Shown: positions 30,824-38,611 of the stretch, piece after piece | How positions within the stretch are numbered: position 1 is the stretch's first letter | Layout of the letters: each line of letters opens with the position of its first letter | From: Nitrosomonas eutropha | GTDB lineage: Bacteria; Pseudomonadota; Gammaproteobacteria; Burkholderiales; Nitrosomonadaceae | Assembly (NCBI RefSeq): GCF_003201195.1 | Contig: NZ_QICQ01000025.1 | Span: forward strand, 1 to 44,410 | Reading direction: 5' to 3' | DNA: 44,410 nt | The notes under the pieces: model-generated | Database searches by the model: none | Seen by the model: only the letters and a program-made list of their open reading frames with translations | What the model was told of the DNA's origin: nothing | Made by a program: the position numbers and the translations under genes

Positions 30824-33569
30824 CGCCGCAGCGGGTGGCATCCGAGAATATCTGGAAACAGGGCGCAAAAGGGGCCGCGAATACGACCGCGACCTGATAG
30901 ATGATCGTATCCCCTTGGCGGGCGATATAGATCTGATGGACAGCACAATTAACCAGATTGAAACCAGGCAGAAAGGCGATAGCCGTTACCTGCATATCAC
31001 CCTTAGCTTTGCCGAGCAGTACACGGAAAGCAATACCCCGGCCCAGGGCCAGGTGAATCTGAAAACGATACACGCCGTAACCGAACAGTACCGGCGCGAT
31101 CTCATGGCTGCGTATGACGCCGAGGAATATGTTTTCTACGCGGAAGCGCATATTCCAAAAGTCACGCATGACATTCATGCGACAACCGGCAAAGCCTATG
31201 AACGGCTCCCGCACGTTCATATAGTTATCCCAAAGCGAAACATCAGCAATGACGCCTACCTAGACCCGCTAGGCTACGGTGCCGCGAACCTGGCTTTTCA
31301 CGACGCTATGCAGGAAAAAATTAACAATGATTTTTCTCTGAAAAGCCCGTATGACGCGCTCCGTGACGAACCGACACCTTTCCCTCTTGGTCGGCATAAG
31401 GCCGACCCTGAAAAACTGTCGGCCAAGGAAGTGCGCGCCTACATTCAGCGTGATGCCATCGAGTCCGGTGCGCGGAGCCTTGAAGATATAGCCCGCATTG
31501 CCGAGCAATACGGAACCGTGCGAGTGCGGAACGGGCGCGATGGCGATTACCTAAACGTTAAGCCTGCTTGGGCTGACAAAGGGATAAATCTTAAGGACAT
31601 TACCCCCGAATCTTTACAGGCCGTGGCCGCTGGCGTAGCCTCAGCTACCATGCGCCCTCCAGCAGATATAACTGCCACAAAGGTTGAGCAATGGACGCAG
31701 CATCGTGCTCTGGAAGTGCGCTATATATCCAGCAAAGGCCGATGGGCTGCATATAAGCAATTGGATGAACAAGGCAAGACAGACTGGCTTGCCGAAAAAC
31801 GGCAACAATCACGCGCAGCATTGTTGCGCACTTTAAACCGAGGACTGTATGAACATCGAGGACGAACTGATAGCGAGGATGGAGGGCTTGGGCCAGTTGC
31901 TGGCGACCATGACCGAACAGAATCTAGTCATCACGCAGGAATTAACCCGCATCACGCAGGCGCTGCAACGCGGCCAGGAAGCAGCCAGCAGCCCGGACGT
32001 GATCGTAGAGCAGATGAACAAACTAATGGAGCCAATCACGCACGAAATCGCGGCGATTCGGCAGAGCCTAGAATAACCAAGGAGAATCGACATGGCAGAA
32101 TACGACTCAACCGTTATAAGCCCCGTATTGCAAAGGTTGGAATCTTCCCGCCTCCCGACCGAATTCACCATTTGTCAGACATGTCCTCACTCGGTATGGT
32201 TTTCGACGAAGGACAGACTGAAATGCTATTGCAGGGTGATGTTCCTAGTAAGTTGGGACAGCCTGAACCCGGTGCCGATGATGGAATGCGACGGCCCGAG
32301 CATCGGCCAGGAGCAGGACGAGCCGAAGGAGTAGACCTTGAAAGCACACCAAATAGCCGCGCTTTGCAGGCAATGCGAAAGTGTGAAACTACATGCCGCG
32401 AGGCACTTGCACAGTCAGCAAGAACTCTTGAAGGCAATCGAGCGGTTACGCTTGACGTTGAACCCGCCCAGCTTGCCGTTGGCCGACTTCGCAGGGCTTT
32501 GGATCAAGAAGCGATTCGAGCTGGCGACCCTCAAAAAAATGTTGGACGACAGATAAGCGTAATCCGGGCGCAAGTGCGAGAAGAACGCGGCCCGGTCAAC
32601 GCGTCACGGCTAAAAGCCGAGACAAACCCGGCGCTGGTGATCGAGGCCGCAGCCAGGTACTACAAAATCGACCCGGCCCAATACTCAACAGGCGTAGGGC
32701 GCGATGGCACCCCGCGCATATTCCACGATGGCAAGCAGTACAACTTGGGCGACTTCTTCACCAAGCACCTGAATAAATCGTGGCTGAACGCCCAGTCTAT
32801 TTTGATGGAGTGCCACAAGGCATCGTTATCAGACGCCCTACCCCAGCCAGACTTGGAAATATGGGTAGCTTTCAACGAATGGCTTAGCCAATCGTACAAG
32901 CACCGGCAAATCGAACGTGACCACGCTAGAGAGCATTTCCGCGATGAAACGCTGGCTGTGCGCAGTCTATACAAGGAACAGAAACAGGCCGCGCAGAAGT
33001 TAACCGGCTTGATGCGTCAAGGCGCAATGGCCGAGGCCCGCGCAGCGCGTGTTATCGCGCTGGAAGAAATCGCCCTACAGCGCCAAACCGTATACAGCAC
33101 CCTAAAAGCACCAGGGCGCAATGCCGAATACCGCACGTTCCTGCACAACCTGGCCGAACATGGCGATCTGGCCGCGCTGGGGGAACTGCGAAAAATGCAG
33201 CAGGCCCAGCCCGAGACAGGCGGGCCGGATTTTGTTCAAGGCCAGGGCGAAGACAAGCCCGTTTTCGCCCTGCCCAATTATCGCGTAGATATTGGCGGGA
33301 ACGTCATCTATCAAGACCAGGGCAAGACCATCATTAAAGACGCCAGGCGCGGGGTTGAAGTGCTTAACCCCGAGCAGCGTACCTATGATCTTGCCCTAAA
33401 AGTTGCTGTGAGCCGATACGGAAAATCTCTGACATTGAACGGGGATGCCACATTCAAGCAGCAAATGATCGAGGCCGCACGGCGCAGCGGCCTGGATTTT
33501 GAAATCAAAGATGCGAGTAAACCGCTTGCGGCCCCTATTCGCGTCAACGCGCCAATTCGTAAACGTTAG
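30807..33569 (+). CDS. traI: TraI-type relaxase with C-terminal LPD7-like domain
   Basis: This 920-aa relaxase has YLHITLSF (61-68), FYAEAH (110-115) and the metal-binding HVHIVIPKRN (136-145) of the MOBP-like nuclease domain; Tyr14 or Tyr25 is the likely nicking tyrosine. Residues about 350-585 are low-complexity and conserved only around IHHLSDMSSLGMVFDEGQTE and LLQGDVPSKLG. The C-terminus (about 800-905, YRVDIGGNVIYQDQGKTI, AVSRYGKSLTLNGDATFKQQ) matches the LPD7 domain common in large plasmid relaxases. It nicks oriT and leads the strand through the VirD4/VirB channel. Three alternative-frame ORFs overlap its middle. Confidence 0.92.
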   Translation: MLARVNAAAGGIREYLETGRKRGREYDRDLIDDRIPLAGDIDLMDSTINQIETRQKGDSRYLHITLSFAEQYTESNTPAQGQVNLKTIHAVTEQYRRDLMAAYDAEEYVFYAEAHIPKVTHDIHATTGKAYERLPHVHIVIPKRNISNDAYLDPLGYGAANLAFHDAMQEKINNDFSLKSPYDALRDEPTPFPLGRHKADPEKLSAKEVRAYIQRDAIESGARSLEDIARIAEQYGTVRVRNGRDGDYLNVKPAWADKGINLKDITPESLQAVAAGVASATMRPPADITATKVEQWTQHRALEVRYISSKGRWAAYKQLDEQGKTDWLAEKRQQSRAALLRTLNRGLYEHRGRTDSEDGGLGPVAGDHDRTESSHHAGINPHHAGAATRPGSSQQPGRDRRADEQTNGANHARNRGDSAEPRITKENRHGRIRLNRYKPRIAKVGIFPPPDRIHHLSDMSSLGMVFDEGQTEMLLQGDVPSKLGQPEPGADDGMRRPEHRPGAGRAEGVDLESTPNSRALQAMRKCETTCREALAQSARTLEGNRAVTLDVEPAQLAVGRLRRALDQEAIRAGDPQKNVGRQISVIRAQVREERGPVNASRLKAETNPALVIEAAARYYKIDPAQYSTGVGRDGTPRIFHDGKQYNLGDFFTKHLNKSWLNAQSILMECHKASLSDALPQPDLEIWVAFNEWLSQSYKHRQIERDHAREHFRDETLAVRSLYKEQKQAAQKLTGLMRQGAMAEARAARVIALEEIALQRQTVYSTLKAPGRNAEYRTFLHNLAEHGDLAALGELRKMQQAQPETGGPDFVQGQGEDKPVFALPNYRVDIGGNVIYQDQGKTIIKDARRGVEVLNPEQRTYDLALKVAVSRYGKSLTLNGDATFKQQMIEAARRSGLDFEIKDASKPLAAPIRVNAPIRKR
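31849..32076 (+). CDS. Overprinted ORF 1 inside traI (75 aa, helical)
   Basis: The ORF is in the +1 frame relative to traI and codes for a helical protein starting MNIEDELIARMEGLGQLLAT, with heptad-like Leu/Ile spacing (TQELTRITQALQRG, IVEQMNKLMEPITHEIAAIR). TraH of IncP plasmids is likewise encoded inside traI in another frame, a known precedent, but I see no sequence match. It spans traI codons about 348-423. It is followed in frame by two more ORFs. Confidence 0.6.
   Translation: MNIEDELIARMEGLGQLLATMTEQNLVITQELTRITQALQRGQEAASSPDVIVEQMNKLMEPITHEIAAIRQSLE
32092..32334 (+). CDS. Overprinted ORF 2 inside traI (80 aa)
   Basis: The ATG follows GGAG eight bases upstream and 15 bases after the stop of ORF 1, in the same frame. 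The product reads MAEYDSTVISPVLQRLESSR, with CQTCPHSVWF and RLKCYCRVMF, so it has four cysteines that could bind zinc, and an acidic tail. It covers the only conserved piece of the traI linker, so both frames may be under selection. Confidence 0.5.
   Translation: MAEYDSTVISPVLQRLESSRLPTEFTICQTCPHSVWFSTKDRLKCYCRVMFLVSWDSLNPVPMMECDGPSIGQEQDEPKE
32338..32556 (+). CDS. Overprinted ORF 3 inside traI (72 aa)
   Basis: The start is TTG 32338, three bases after the stop of ORF 2, with AAGGAG nine bases upstream. The product is basic and helical (MKAHQIAALCRQCESVKLHA, LLKAIERLRLTLNPPSLPLA, then FAGLWIKKRFELATLKKML). It has a CxxC-type pair. Together the three ORFs cover 708 bp of a single alternative frame with only two stops, each promptly followed by a ribosome site and start. 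Confidence 0.5.
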   Translation: MKAHQIAALCRQCESVKLHAARHLHSQQELLKAIERLRLTLNPPSLPLADFAGLWIKKRFELATLKKMLDDR

Positions 33570-33583
33570 AAGGAAAACACGAT

Positions 33584-33778
33584 ATGTATACAATTGCTCA
33601 GATCGAACGAGCCAATGCAGCGATACACAACCAAGGTGGCGACACGCCCCAAGCACTGGCCCGTATGAAAGCTATCAGTGATATTTATTTGAACGCGCTG
33701 GCCGCTGGAGTGGCAAGGGTCGAACAGGAAAGCCTAACCGAGCAAGAAATTGAAGTGATCAATCATTTTCTGAAGTAA
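33584..33778 (+). CDS. Small hypothetical protein after traI
   Basis: This 64-aa protein (MYTIAQIERANAAIHNQGGD..., INHFLK end) has two helices and begins 14 bp after traI with AGAAGGA-type ribosome site. It belongs to the traJ-traI operon and is followed by a strong terminator. Small proteins of this kind follow relaxases on several plasmids; I cannot assign a role. Confidence 0.7.
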   Translation: MYTIAQIERANAAIHNQGGDTPQALARMKAISDIYLNALAAGVARVEQESLTEQEIEVINHFLK

Positions 33779-33790
33779 TATTTTAAAGAA

Positions 33791-33820
33791 AAAAAGCCCT
33801 GCAATAACGCAGGGCTTTTT
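33791..33820 (+). terminator. Rho-independent terminator of the traJ-traI operon
   Basis: AAAAAGCCCTGC (33791-33802) and GCAGGGCTTTTT (33809-33820) form a perfect stem with a 6-base loop, flanked by A and T tracts. It can serve both the traI operon and trbM on the opposite strand. Confidence 0.92.
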
Positions 33821-33828
33821 CAACTGGC

Positions 33829-33849
33829 GATGTTCGCCGAACGAACATC
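33829..33849. promoter_or_regulatory. Dispersed palindrome GATGTTCG-CCGAA-CGAACATC
   Basis: An 8+5+8 palindrome between the traI terminator and the trbM stop, a variant with a different centre from the other five sites. Candidate regulator site. Confidence 0.55.
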
Positions 33850-33860
33850 GTACAGCGCAC

Positions 33861-34490
33861 TTAGCGCTTCAACCATGGATATTCTTCTTGCTTGGGCGGA
33901 TGCATTTGTTCCCATCGCGCTTGTTCCGTCACAAAGTCTTTGTTAGGTACCCACCTGCCGTTCTGTTCCATCGTTCCTACGTACTTGGCAGCAATGTCCA
34001 CGTCCGTGTAGTTATTGCCCCAGTACGTCTCACAGTGATTAGGGAGTGAGTTCTTAATTCCGTAATACGTTTCGGTATTACAAGAACTGCTTATAAAGCT
34101 ATTATCCCAACCCTTGCATACCTTGCGTTTAAGTTGAACCCGTTGGGTACGATTCAAATAATCGGCATTGCAACGGCCTGCGCCATTTACAATATCCTCA
34201 ACAAGCTGTGGCATGTTTGCAGATACATCCTTTGCAGTAGGACACAAATTCAAAAACGAGCGCCTTGCCTTGACTGTATTACTCCATTTCAAGCGCGTAA
34301 TATTGAAATACCGACTCAGCGAAGCGCTGCACTCATCGGGACGCTGTGACGAGGACAGGCACAAGATCGCCTCACATGCCAAACGCGTATCACCTGTAAA
34401 AAATTGTTCTACTGTTTCTGTTGTTGCGGCACCCGAAGTTGAAGCAGTTAGTATTCCAACGCTGATTATTCTTATAACAATTTTCTTCAT
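33861..34490 (-). CDS. trbM: TrbM-like periplasmic transfer protein
   Basis: The 209-aa protein has a signal peptide (MKKIVIRIISVGILTASTSG) and the TrbM core: FTGDTRLACEAILCLSSSQR, PDECSASLSRYFNI and several later cysteines (LCPTAKD, GRCNADYL, VCKGWDN, SSCNTE, HCETYWG), which suggest a disulfide-rich periplasmic fold. TrbM/KikA proteins are mating-pair-formation accessories. It is convergent with the traI operon and divergent from parA. Confidence 0.85.
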   Translation of the reverse strand: MKKIVIRIISVGILTASTSGAATTETVEQFFTGDTRLACEAILCLSSSQRPDECSASLSRYFNITRLKWSNTVKARRSFLNLCPTAKDVSANMPQLVEDIVNGAGRCNADYLNRTQRVQLKRKVCKGWDNSFISSSCNTETYYGIKNSLPNHCETYWGNNYTDVDIAAKYVGTMEQNGRWVPNKDFVTEQARWEQMHPPKQEEYPWLKR

Positions 34491-34591
34491 AAATCACTCC
34501 TAGAATAACGCCGCCGAAGCGGTACAAATACAGTTACTTAATGCAAACAACATGAGTTTACTAAAAATTGAATTATAAGTGTACTTTTTTA

Positions 34592-34636
34592 TAGACCTAT
34601 GGGAAGTTTTTCGGATAAAATTAGACCTACAGGTAG
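34592..34636 (+). promoter_or_regulatory. parA operon promoter/operator with direct repeats
   Basis: TAGACCTAYRGGWAG occurs at 34592-34606 and 34622-34636, exactly 30 bases (three helical turns) apart, just upstream of the parA ATG. The second copy ends 21 bases before it. This spacing is typical of cooperative operator pairs, perhaps for ParA or the KorA-like protein. Confidence 0.5.
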
Positions 34637-34657
34637 CGTTTAAAAAGGAAAACACGG

Positions 34658-35464
34658 ATGAAAACAATTGCAGTAGCAACCCAAAAGGGCGGGCAGGGCA
34701 AGACAACCATCGCATTACACTTGGCATTTGCCGCGGAAGAAGCGGGTTTAAAAGTGCTATATGTCGATATGGACGAGCAGGGTAATGGTAGTCTGGTTCT
34801 GGCAGGAGACAGCAAGATAGCCCATGAGTCAGGCTATTCTGCTTTGACGGTCAGCACATTATTTGACCCTGCCACCGGGCAGCACCTCAAACCCCTGGTT
34901 ACCGAAAAAAATATTGATCTCATAGCGCCCGATAGTCTTTTGCCCCAATACATACAAGGCACGTTCGAACTTGGCAGCCCCGCACTGGCTGCACCCCGCA
35001 CTGTATTGGCAAGATTCGCGAATGATTACGACTTGTGCATAATAGACGCACCGCCCGCCATGGGCCAGGTGCTTGCCGCGCTTCTGGCTGCATCTGACGC
35101 AGTTATATCCCCCATGAGCATCGATCTTTTTTCTATTGATGGTGTTGCTAATTTGCTAGAAACGATCACTAGAATACGCGACGCCGAGAATCCAGCTCTC
35201 ATACAACTTGGCATCGTTCCCAACCAAGTGAACACCCGCAGCAAGTACGAAATGAATACACTGGAAGATTTACGTAGCGCCTATGGAGCGCTTATCACAC
35301 CCTACGCCTTTAGCTTACGGTATGCCGTCAAGGCTGCGATTTCTGCCAGAAAACCCGTATGGCGGGCTGTCAGCGGTTCCAGCCATCGCAAAGCTGCACA
35401 GGAATGGAAAGACAATTGCCGAACTGTGCTTGAACAATTGAATGTATTGGAGAGCCAACAATGA
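34658..35464 (+). CDS. parA: ParA/IncC partition ATPase
   Basis: The 268-aa protein has the deviant Walker A KGGQGKTT (10-17), the switch YVDMDEQGNGS and IIDAPPAMG as Walker B. It lacks the N-terminal DNA-binding extension of type Ia ParA, so it is like the short form of IncC. It positions plasmids on the nucleoid with ParB. It starts the parA-DUF7673-parB operon; a 4-base overlap leads to the next gene. Confidence 0.95.
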   Translation: MKTIAVATQKGGQGKTTIALHLAFAAEEAGLKVLYVDMDEQGNGSLVLAGDSKIAHESGYSALTVSTLFDPATGQHLKPLVTEKNIDLIAPDSLLPQYIQGTFELGSPALAAPRTVLARFANDYDLCIIDAPPAMGQVLAALLAASDAVISPMSIDLFSIDGVANLLETITRIRDAENPALIQLGIVPNQVNTRSKYEMNTLEDLRSAYGALITPYAFSLRYAVKAAISARKPVWRAVSGSSHRKAAQEWKDNCRTVLEQLNVLESQQ

Positions 35465-35832
35465 CCAGCGATAAAAAACTGAAGACCCGAGGATTATCGA
35501 CGATTCCCCTGGAAGCAATACAGGCTATGAGCTACAAACCATATCTCCCAACCAACGCACAACAGCAGGCGCTAGCGCGCCTAATTGAAGCAGCCAAAGG
35601 CGATACAGGACAAAGCCGCTGCATTGCAGAATTCTTGCTGGCATGGTGGAATGCAGATACCTATGGAGGTTTCGACCTCACAAAACTATGGGCTGTGGAC
35701 TTATCTATATGCCACGATATGCAAACTGTCTTTAGCCTGATTGCAGAACAACACCATTACCCTGATCATTTCGAGCTGGCCGACGATTTTAAAGAAATTA
35801 TCAGACAGTGGCGACCCGAGAGCCTTGACTGA
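35461..35832 (+). CDS. DUF7673-type protein in the parAB operon
   Basis: The 123-aa protein has the pattern QQALARLIEAAKGDTGQSRC, then AEFLLAWWNADTYGGFDLTK, then LWAVDLSICHDMQTVFSLIA and YPDHFELADDFKEIIRQW. I recognise this as a plasmid-borne domain of unknown function (DUF7673-type), often found near transfer and partition genes. The ATG overlaps the parA stop, so it is co-translated. Its place between parA and parB is unusual. Confidence 0.7.
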   Translation: MTSDKKLKTRGLSTIPLEAIQAMSYKPYLPTNAQQQALARLIEAAKGDTGQSRCIAEFLLAWWNADTYGGFDLTKLWAVDLSICHDMQTVFSLIAEQHHYPDHFELADDFKEIIRQWRPESLD

Positions 35833-35856
35833 AAACCGTACATTTAAAGGATCAAC

Positions 35857-37014
35857 ATGAGCAATCCTATCATTAAAGCTGCCGCTGGCAAGTTTGGTAA
35901 AGGCATTCAATCGCTAGCTGTTGAACAGTCAGTGGCCAAAACTCCCGAAATCCCATTAGACCTCATCATTATCAAAAAACAGGTGCGCGATGAATTTGAA
36001 GATGAGGAAAACCCGCTTTCTGAAATGGCCGATGACATGAAAGAACTTGGTATTTTGCAATCCATACTGGTACGGCCAGTTCAAGGCGGCAAATACGAAC
36101 TTATCGCTGGCGAGCGCCGTATCCGCGCCGCGAAGATAGCGGGGCTAAAAACCATTCCGGCCCTGGTTAGGACTTTAACCGATGAACAGGTTGAACGTGC
36201 CCAGTTCATTGAAAATATCAAACGCAAGAATTTAACTCTTAACGAGCAAGCCAAGCGTATCCAACGTGACCTGGACGCTTGTGGCGGCGACGTTGAGGCC
36301 GTATTGAAAAAATACGGCAAACCCAAAAGTGGTCGCGTATGGATTTACAAAATGCGGGGGCTTCTGAACCTGTCCGAACAGGCACAACGCCTTATCTCGG
36401 AGAACATCACCGCCGATATGGAAGTCATTAACGATGTACGCCAGATCGAGAAAGTAAATCCAGGCAAGGCAAAGGAAACGGTAGATGCACTCAAAGCAGC
36501 CAGTACTGCAAAAAAATCCACAGTTACAACGGATGCAAACGGAAATAATAATGCCGCTGCAAAACCTACCAAATCCGGCAATCTGCGCGAAATTTCGCGC
36601 AATGCCAAAGCCGAGGTAGCCCCGACCAAACGTCAGATAGCCAAGAAAGACGACGATAAGGTCAAAGAAAACCAGGCCACGCCGCGTAACCGAGACGCCG
36701 GGGTACCCGGCCAGGTTTTTACCATTTCACCCGCCGCATCAGCCTCCATCCCGCTCGACAATGAAGCAAGGGACGATATTTCACAGGTTGACGACGAAGC
36801 AGGCCGCGCCGCTCTTGAAGAAATGCTACACGGGTTTTTCGACAAAGGCGCGAACACTGTAGAATGGGTTGCTGCGGTTTCTGAAGGGATTCGGAAAAGA
36901 GATTATGACGACTCTTCCATGGGTAGGCTAAAATTAGCCGCCCTTTCAGCAGGCTTCGCCAAGTCAGGGGATTTCAACTTAGATGTGTTGATAGACAGAG
37001 CGAAGAATCTTTAA
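35857..37014 (+). CDS. parB: ParB/KorB-like DNA-binding protein
   Basis: The 385-aa protein has the ParB CTPase core with LIAGERRIRAAKIAGLKTIP (GERR box at about 87-90) and QFIENIKRKNLTLNEQAKRI, then a KorB-like helix-turn-helix region (residues about 125-205), a low-complexity linker (210-280) and a C-terminal domain (310-385). KorB of IncP both partitions and represses backbone operons. The dispersed TGTTCGC palindromes are the natural candidates for its sites, which is inference. Confidence 0.92.
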   Translation: MSNPIIKAAAGKFGKGIQSLAVEQSVAKTPEIPLDLIIIKKQVRDEFEDEENPLSEMADDMKELGILQSILVRPVQGGKYELIAGERRIRAAKIAGLKTIPALVRTLTDEQVERAQFIENIKRKNLTLNEQAKRIQRDLDACGGDVEAVLKKYGKPKSGRVWIYKMRGLLNLSEQAQRLISENITADMEVINDVRQIEKVNPGKAKETVDALKAASTAKKSTVTTDANGNNNAAAKPTKSGNLREISRNAKAEVAPTKRQIAKKDDDKVKENQATPRNRDAGVPGQVFTISPAASASIPLDNEARDDISQVDDEAGRAALEEMLHGFFDKGANTVEWVAAVSEGIRKRDYDDSSMGRLKLAALSAGFAKSGDFNLDVLIDRAKNL

Positions 37015-37026
37015 ACACCCGAATGC

Positions 37027-37689
37027 ATGACCTTAAAAAAACGTTTTTATTATTCAAAAAACCGGATGCAAGCGCCCGACTTTGATCGGGCGCTTGCTTT
37101 TACACGTACACGCGAGAACACTCAGGCAATTGCCAGAGATTATCTGGTGGCACGTCACTCACTTGATACGATAACTGCTACATTCGACACCACGAAACAA
37201 AACATATTTAGAGCTGTTGCTAGACTGATCGAAGATGCGCAAACAGCCCAGGAAACCATCATTAAAATCAGGCGTGTATTCAACAGGCTGAACATTCCCA
37301 AGAAGCAATACAATACAGCGCGTGAGTTTTTTTTTACGTCAAAAAGTCTGGATGAAATTGCTCAACAAGCAAATTCAACAATTGAAGATGTTTTAAAGAT
37401 CGCACGATGCACGATCAAACATTACCAGCTACATGCGAACAAAGACGCCATTAAAGAGCGGGAGGTCGAATTCGATAAAATTCTTCGGTATAGCAGAGCG
37501 GGAGAGAAATCCATCCAAATCTGCTACGATCATTTTGTGATTCAAGACACTTTGACAGTGATTGCGAAAAAACATGAAATCACAAAACAAAATACATACA
37601 ACATCATCAAACGTTTTGAAGAAGCTCAGATCCGCTATGAAGCTGAAAATCCACTCAAAAACAGAAGACGCAGAATAACAAAACCCTGA
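37027..37689 (+). CDS. KorA/TrfB-like regulator with three tandem repeats
   Basis: The 220-aa protein contains three ungapped-looking ~54-residue repeats at about 19-72, 80-133 and 148-201. Each has an N-terminal helix, an (A/Y)R(D/E)-(F/Y)-x9-SLD-x-I step and a helix-turn-helix second half (for example HSLDTITATFDTTKQNIFRA, KSLDEIAQQANSTIEDVLKI, DTLTVIAKKHEITKQNTYNI). A single copy of this pattern forms IncP KorA/TrfA-type repressors, so this looks like a triplication. ATG 37027 is only 12 bases after parB; ATG 37066 is an alternative. The first codons overlap a strong terminator hairpin, so expression may be controlled by attenuation. It is probably a repressor of plasmid backbone genes. 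Confidence 0.75.
   Translation: MTLKKRFYYSKNRMQAPDFDRALAFTRTRENTQAIARDYLVARHSLDTITATFDTTKQNIFRAVARLIEDAQTAQETIIKIRRVFNRLNIPKKQYNTAREFFFTSKSLDEIAQQANSTIEDVLKIARCTIKHYQLHANKDAIKEREVEFDKILRYSRAGEKSIQICYDHFVIQDTLTVIAKKHEITKQNTYNIIKRFEEAQIRYEAENPLKNRRRRITKP
37068..37097 (+). terminator. Terminator/attenuator within the 5' end of the KorA-like gene
   Basis: GCAAGCGCCCGA (37068-37079) and TCGGGCGCTTGC (37086-37097) form a perfect 12-bp stem, followed by TTTT. It lies 54 bases after the parB stop and inside the first 25 codons of the KorA-like ORF. Confidence 0.8.
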
Positions 37690-38220
37690 ACCGGGAAATT
37701 TTCTTATTCAGCTTCCTTCGCACTGATCGAAAGACAAACCTACTACAGCTAACGCCAGATGTTCGCCTGGCGAACATGATAAACGCGCGAGGCGCGCCCA
37801 GGTCGTATCTCTACAAAACAAAATTTGTCAGGTACATCGCGATAAATCGCCGTGTTGCATGAAGTATCAGCAGTCTCATTCGAGATTCTTACCGGGTACG
37901 CTCTAAATCCAAGGCAGGCGCTGCTCACCTGCCATAGCGGTTTCCGCTGAATTTAAGTGGATCATGTCCAAGTCGCCTTTGGCGCGTTGTGTAGCTTTGC
38001 TGATTCCCTTTCGCCTGCCCTAAACGGTAGACCAGCCAAGCCATCGCTCCAAGGGCCGGGCAAGCCCTGAAATCCTCATCTGTTCGCACTCGCTGCGCTC
38101 GCTTGCGCTGCAGCTTCCGGTTTCTCCCTTTCCGCACTGTCCTGTCCGGCCCACCTACGGGCAATCACGGCGAAAGGCACTCAGCGAAGCAGATTTACAC
38201 AACAAAAGGAGAATATTGTC
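37690..38220. other. 530-bp GC-rich upstream segment
   Basis: No convincing gene is present. It contains a palindrome site at 37759-37777 and GC-rich stretches rich in short inverted repeats (GCGCGAGGCGCGCC at about 37786, GCGCTCGCTTGCGCTGCAGC at about 38096). It ends with GAAGCAGATTT and AAAGGAG just before ATG 38221, like the 366-bp repeats. It may act as the promoter/leader for the downstream gene. Confidence 0.45.
37759..37777. promoter_or_regulatory. Dispersed palindrome ATGTTCGCCTGGCGAACAT
   Basis: A perfect 9+1+9 palindrome just downstream of the KorA-like gene, identical to 20773-20791. Candidate ParB/KorB-type site. Confidence 0.6.
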
Positions 38221-38481
38221 ATGAATCACCAAACGAAAATTCAAAAAAAAACCGGCAGTGCATCTAGCAAAGCAGGGGTTGAAAAGCGGGAAAACGAGCG
38301 TGAAGCGGCTTTCAAGAACGTTTGGCGCGGTACACACAAGGACTATAGAGGCTGTTTGCCCGATGGCACTTTGACGGTTATGAGTTGGGCTAAATACGGC
38401 GGCGGCCTTGTAACTGCTTCGAGTATTTGCGTTGCCGAGTTGGCAGAGCGTCAGGAATTCATCAAGCGCCGCGCACGCTGA
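38221..38481 (+). CDS. Hypothetical small plasmid protein (86 aa)
   Basis: The protein has a basic, likely disordered N-terminus (MNHQTKIQKKTGSASSKAGV) followed by a compact region (NEREAAFKNVWRGTHKDYRG, then PDGTLTVMSWAKYGGGLVTA). It has a good ribosome site (AAAGGAG). I do not recognise a family. It is the first gene of the accessory block after the GC-rich segment. Confidence 0.6.
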   Translation: MNHQTKIQKKTGSASSKAGVEKRENEREAAFKNVWRGTHKDYRGCLPDGTLTVMSWAKYGGGLVTASSICVAELAERQEFIKRRAR

Positions 38482-38611
38482 TTTTGTTTTGCACTGGAGA
38501 GCCAAACACTATGACCGGCACCGAATACCGCCAAGCCCGCCTCGCCGAGCGCTAGAACATCGCCTGCAACACCCGCCAAACCGCCTAACAACACGAACAG
38601 GAGCACATAAT

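Noticed and set aside
32165..32437. 90-aa minus-strand ORF across the overprinted part of traI
   Set aside because: It lacks a ribosome site, and the + strand nested ORFs have better support.
38511..38555. 13-codon ORF starting MTGTEYRQARLAE
   Set aside because: It looks like the first codons of an XRE-type regulator (EYRQARLALGL pattern) but stops at once; too short to support as more than a remnant.
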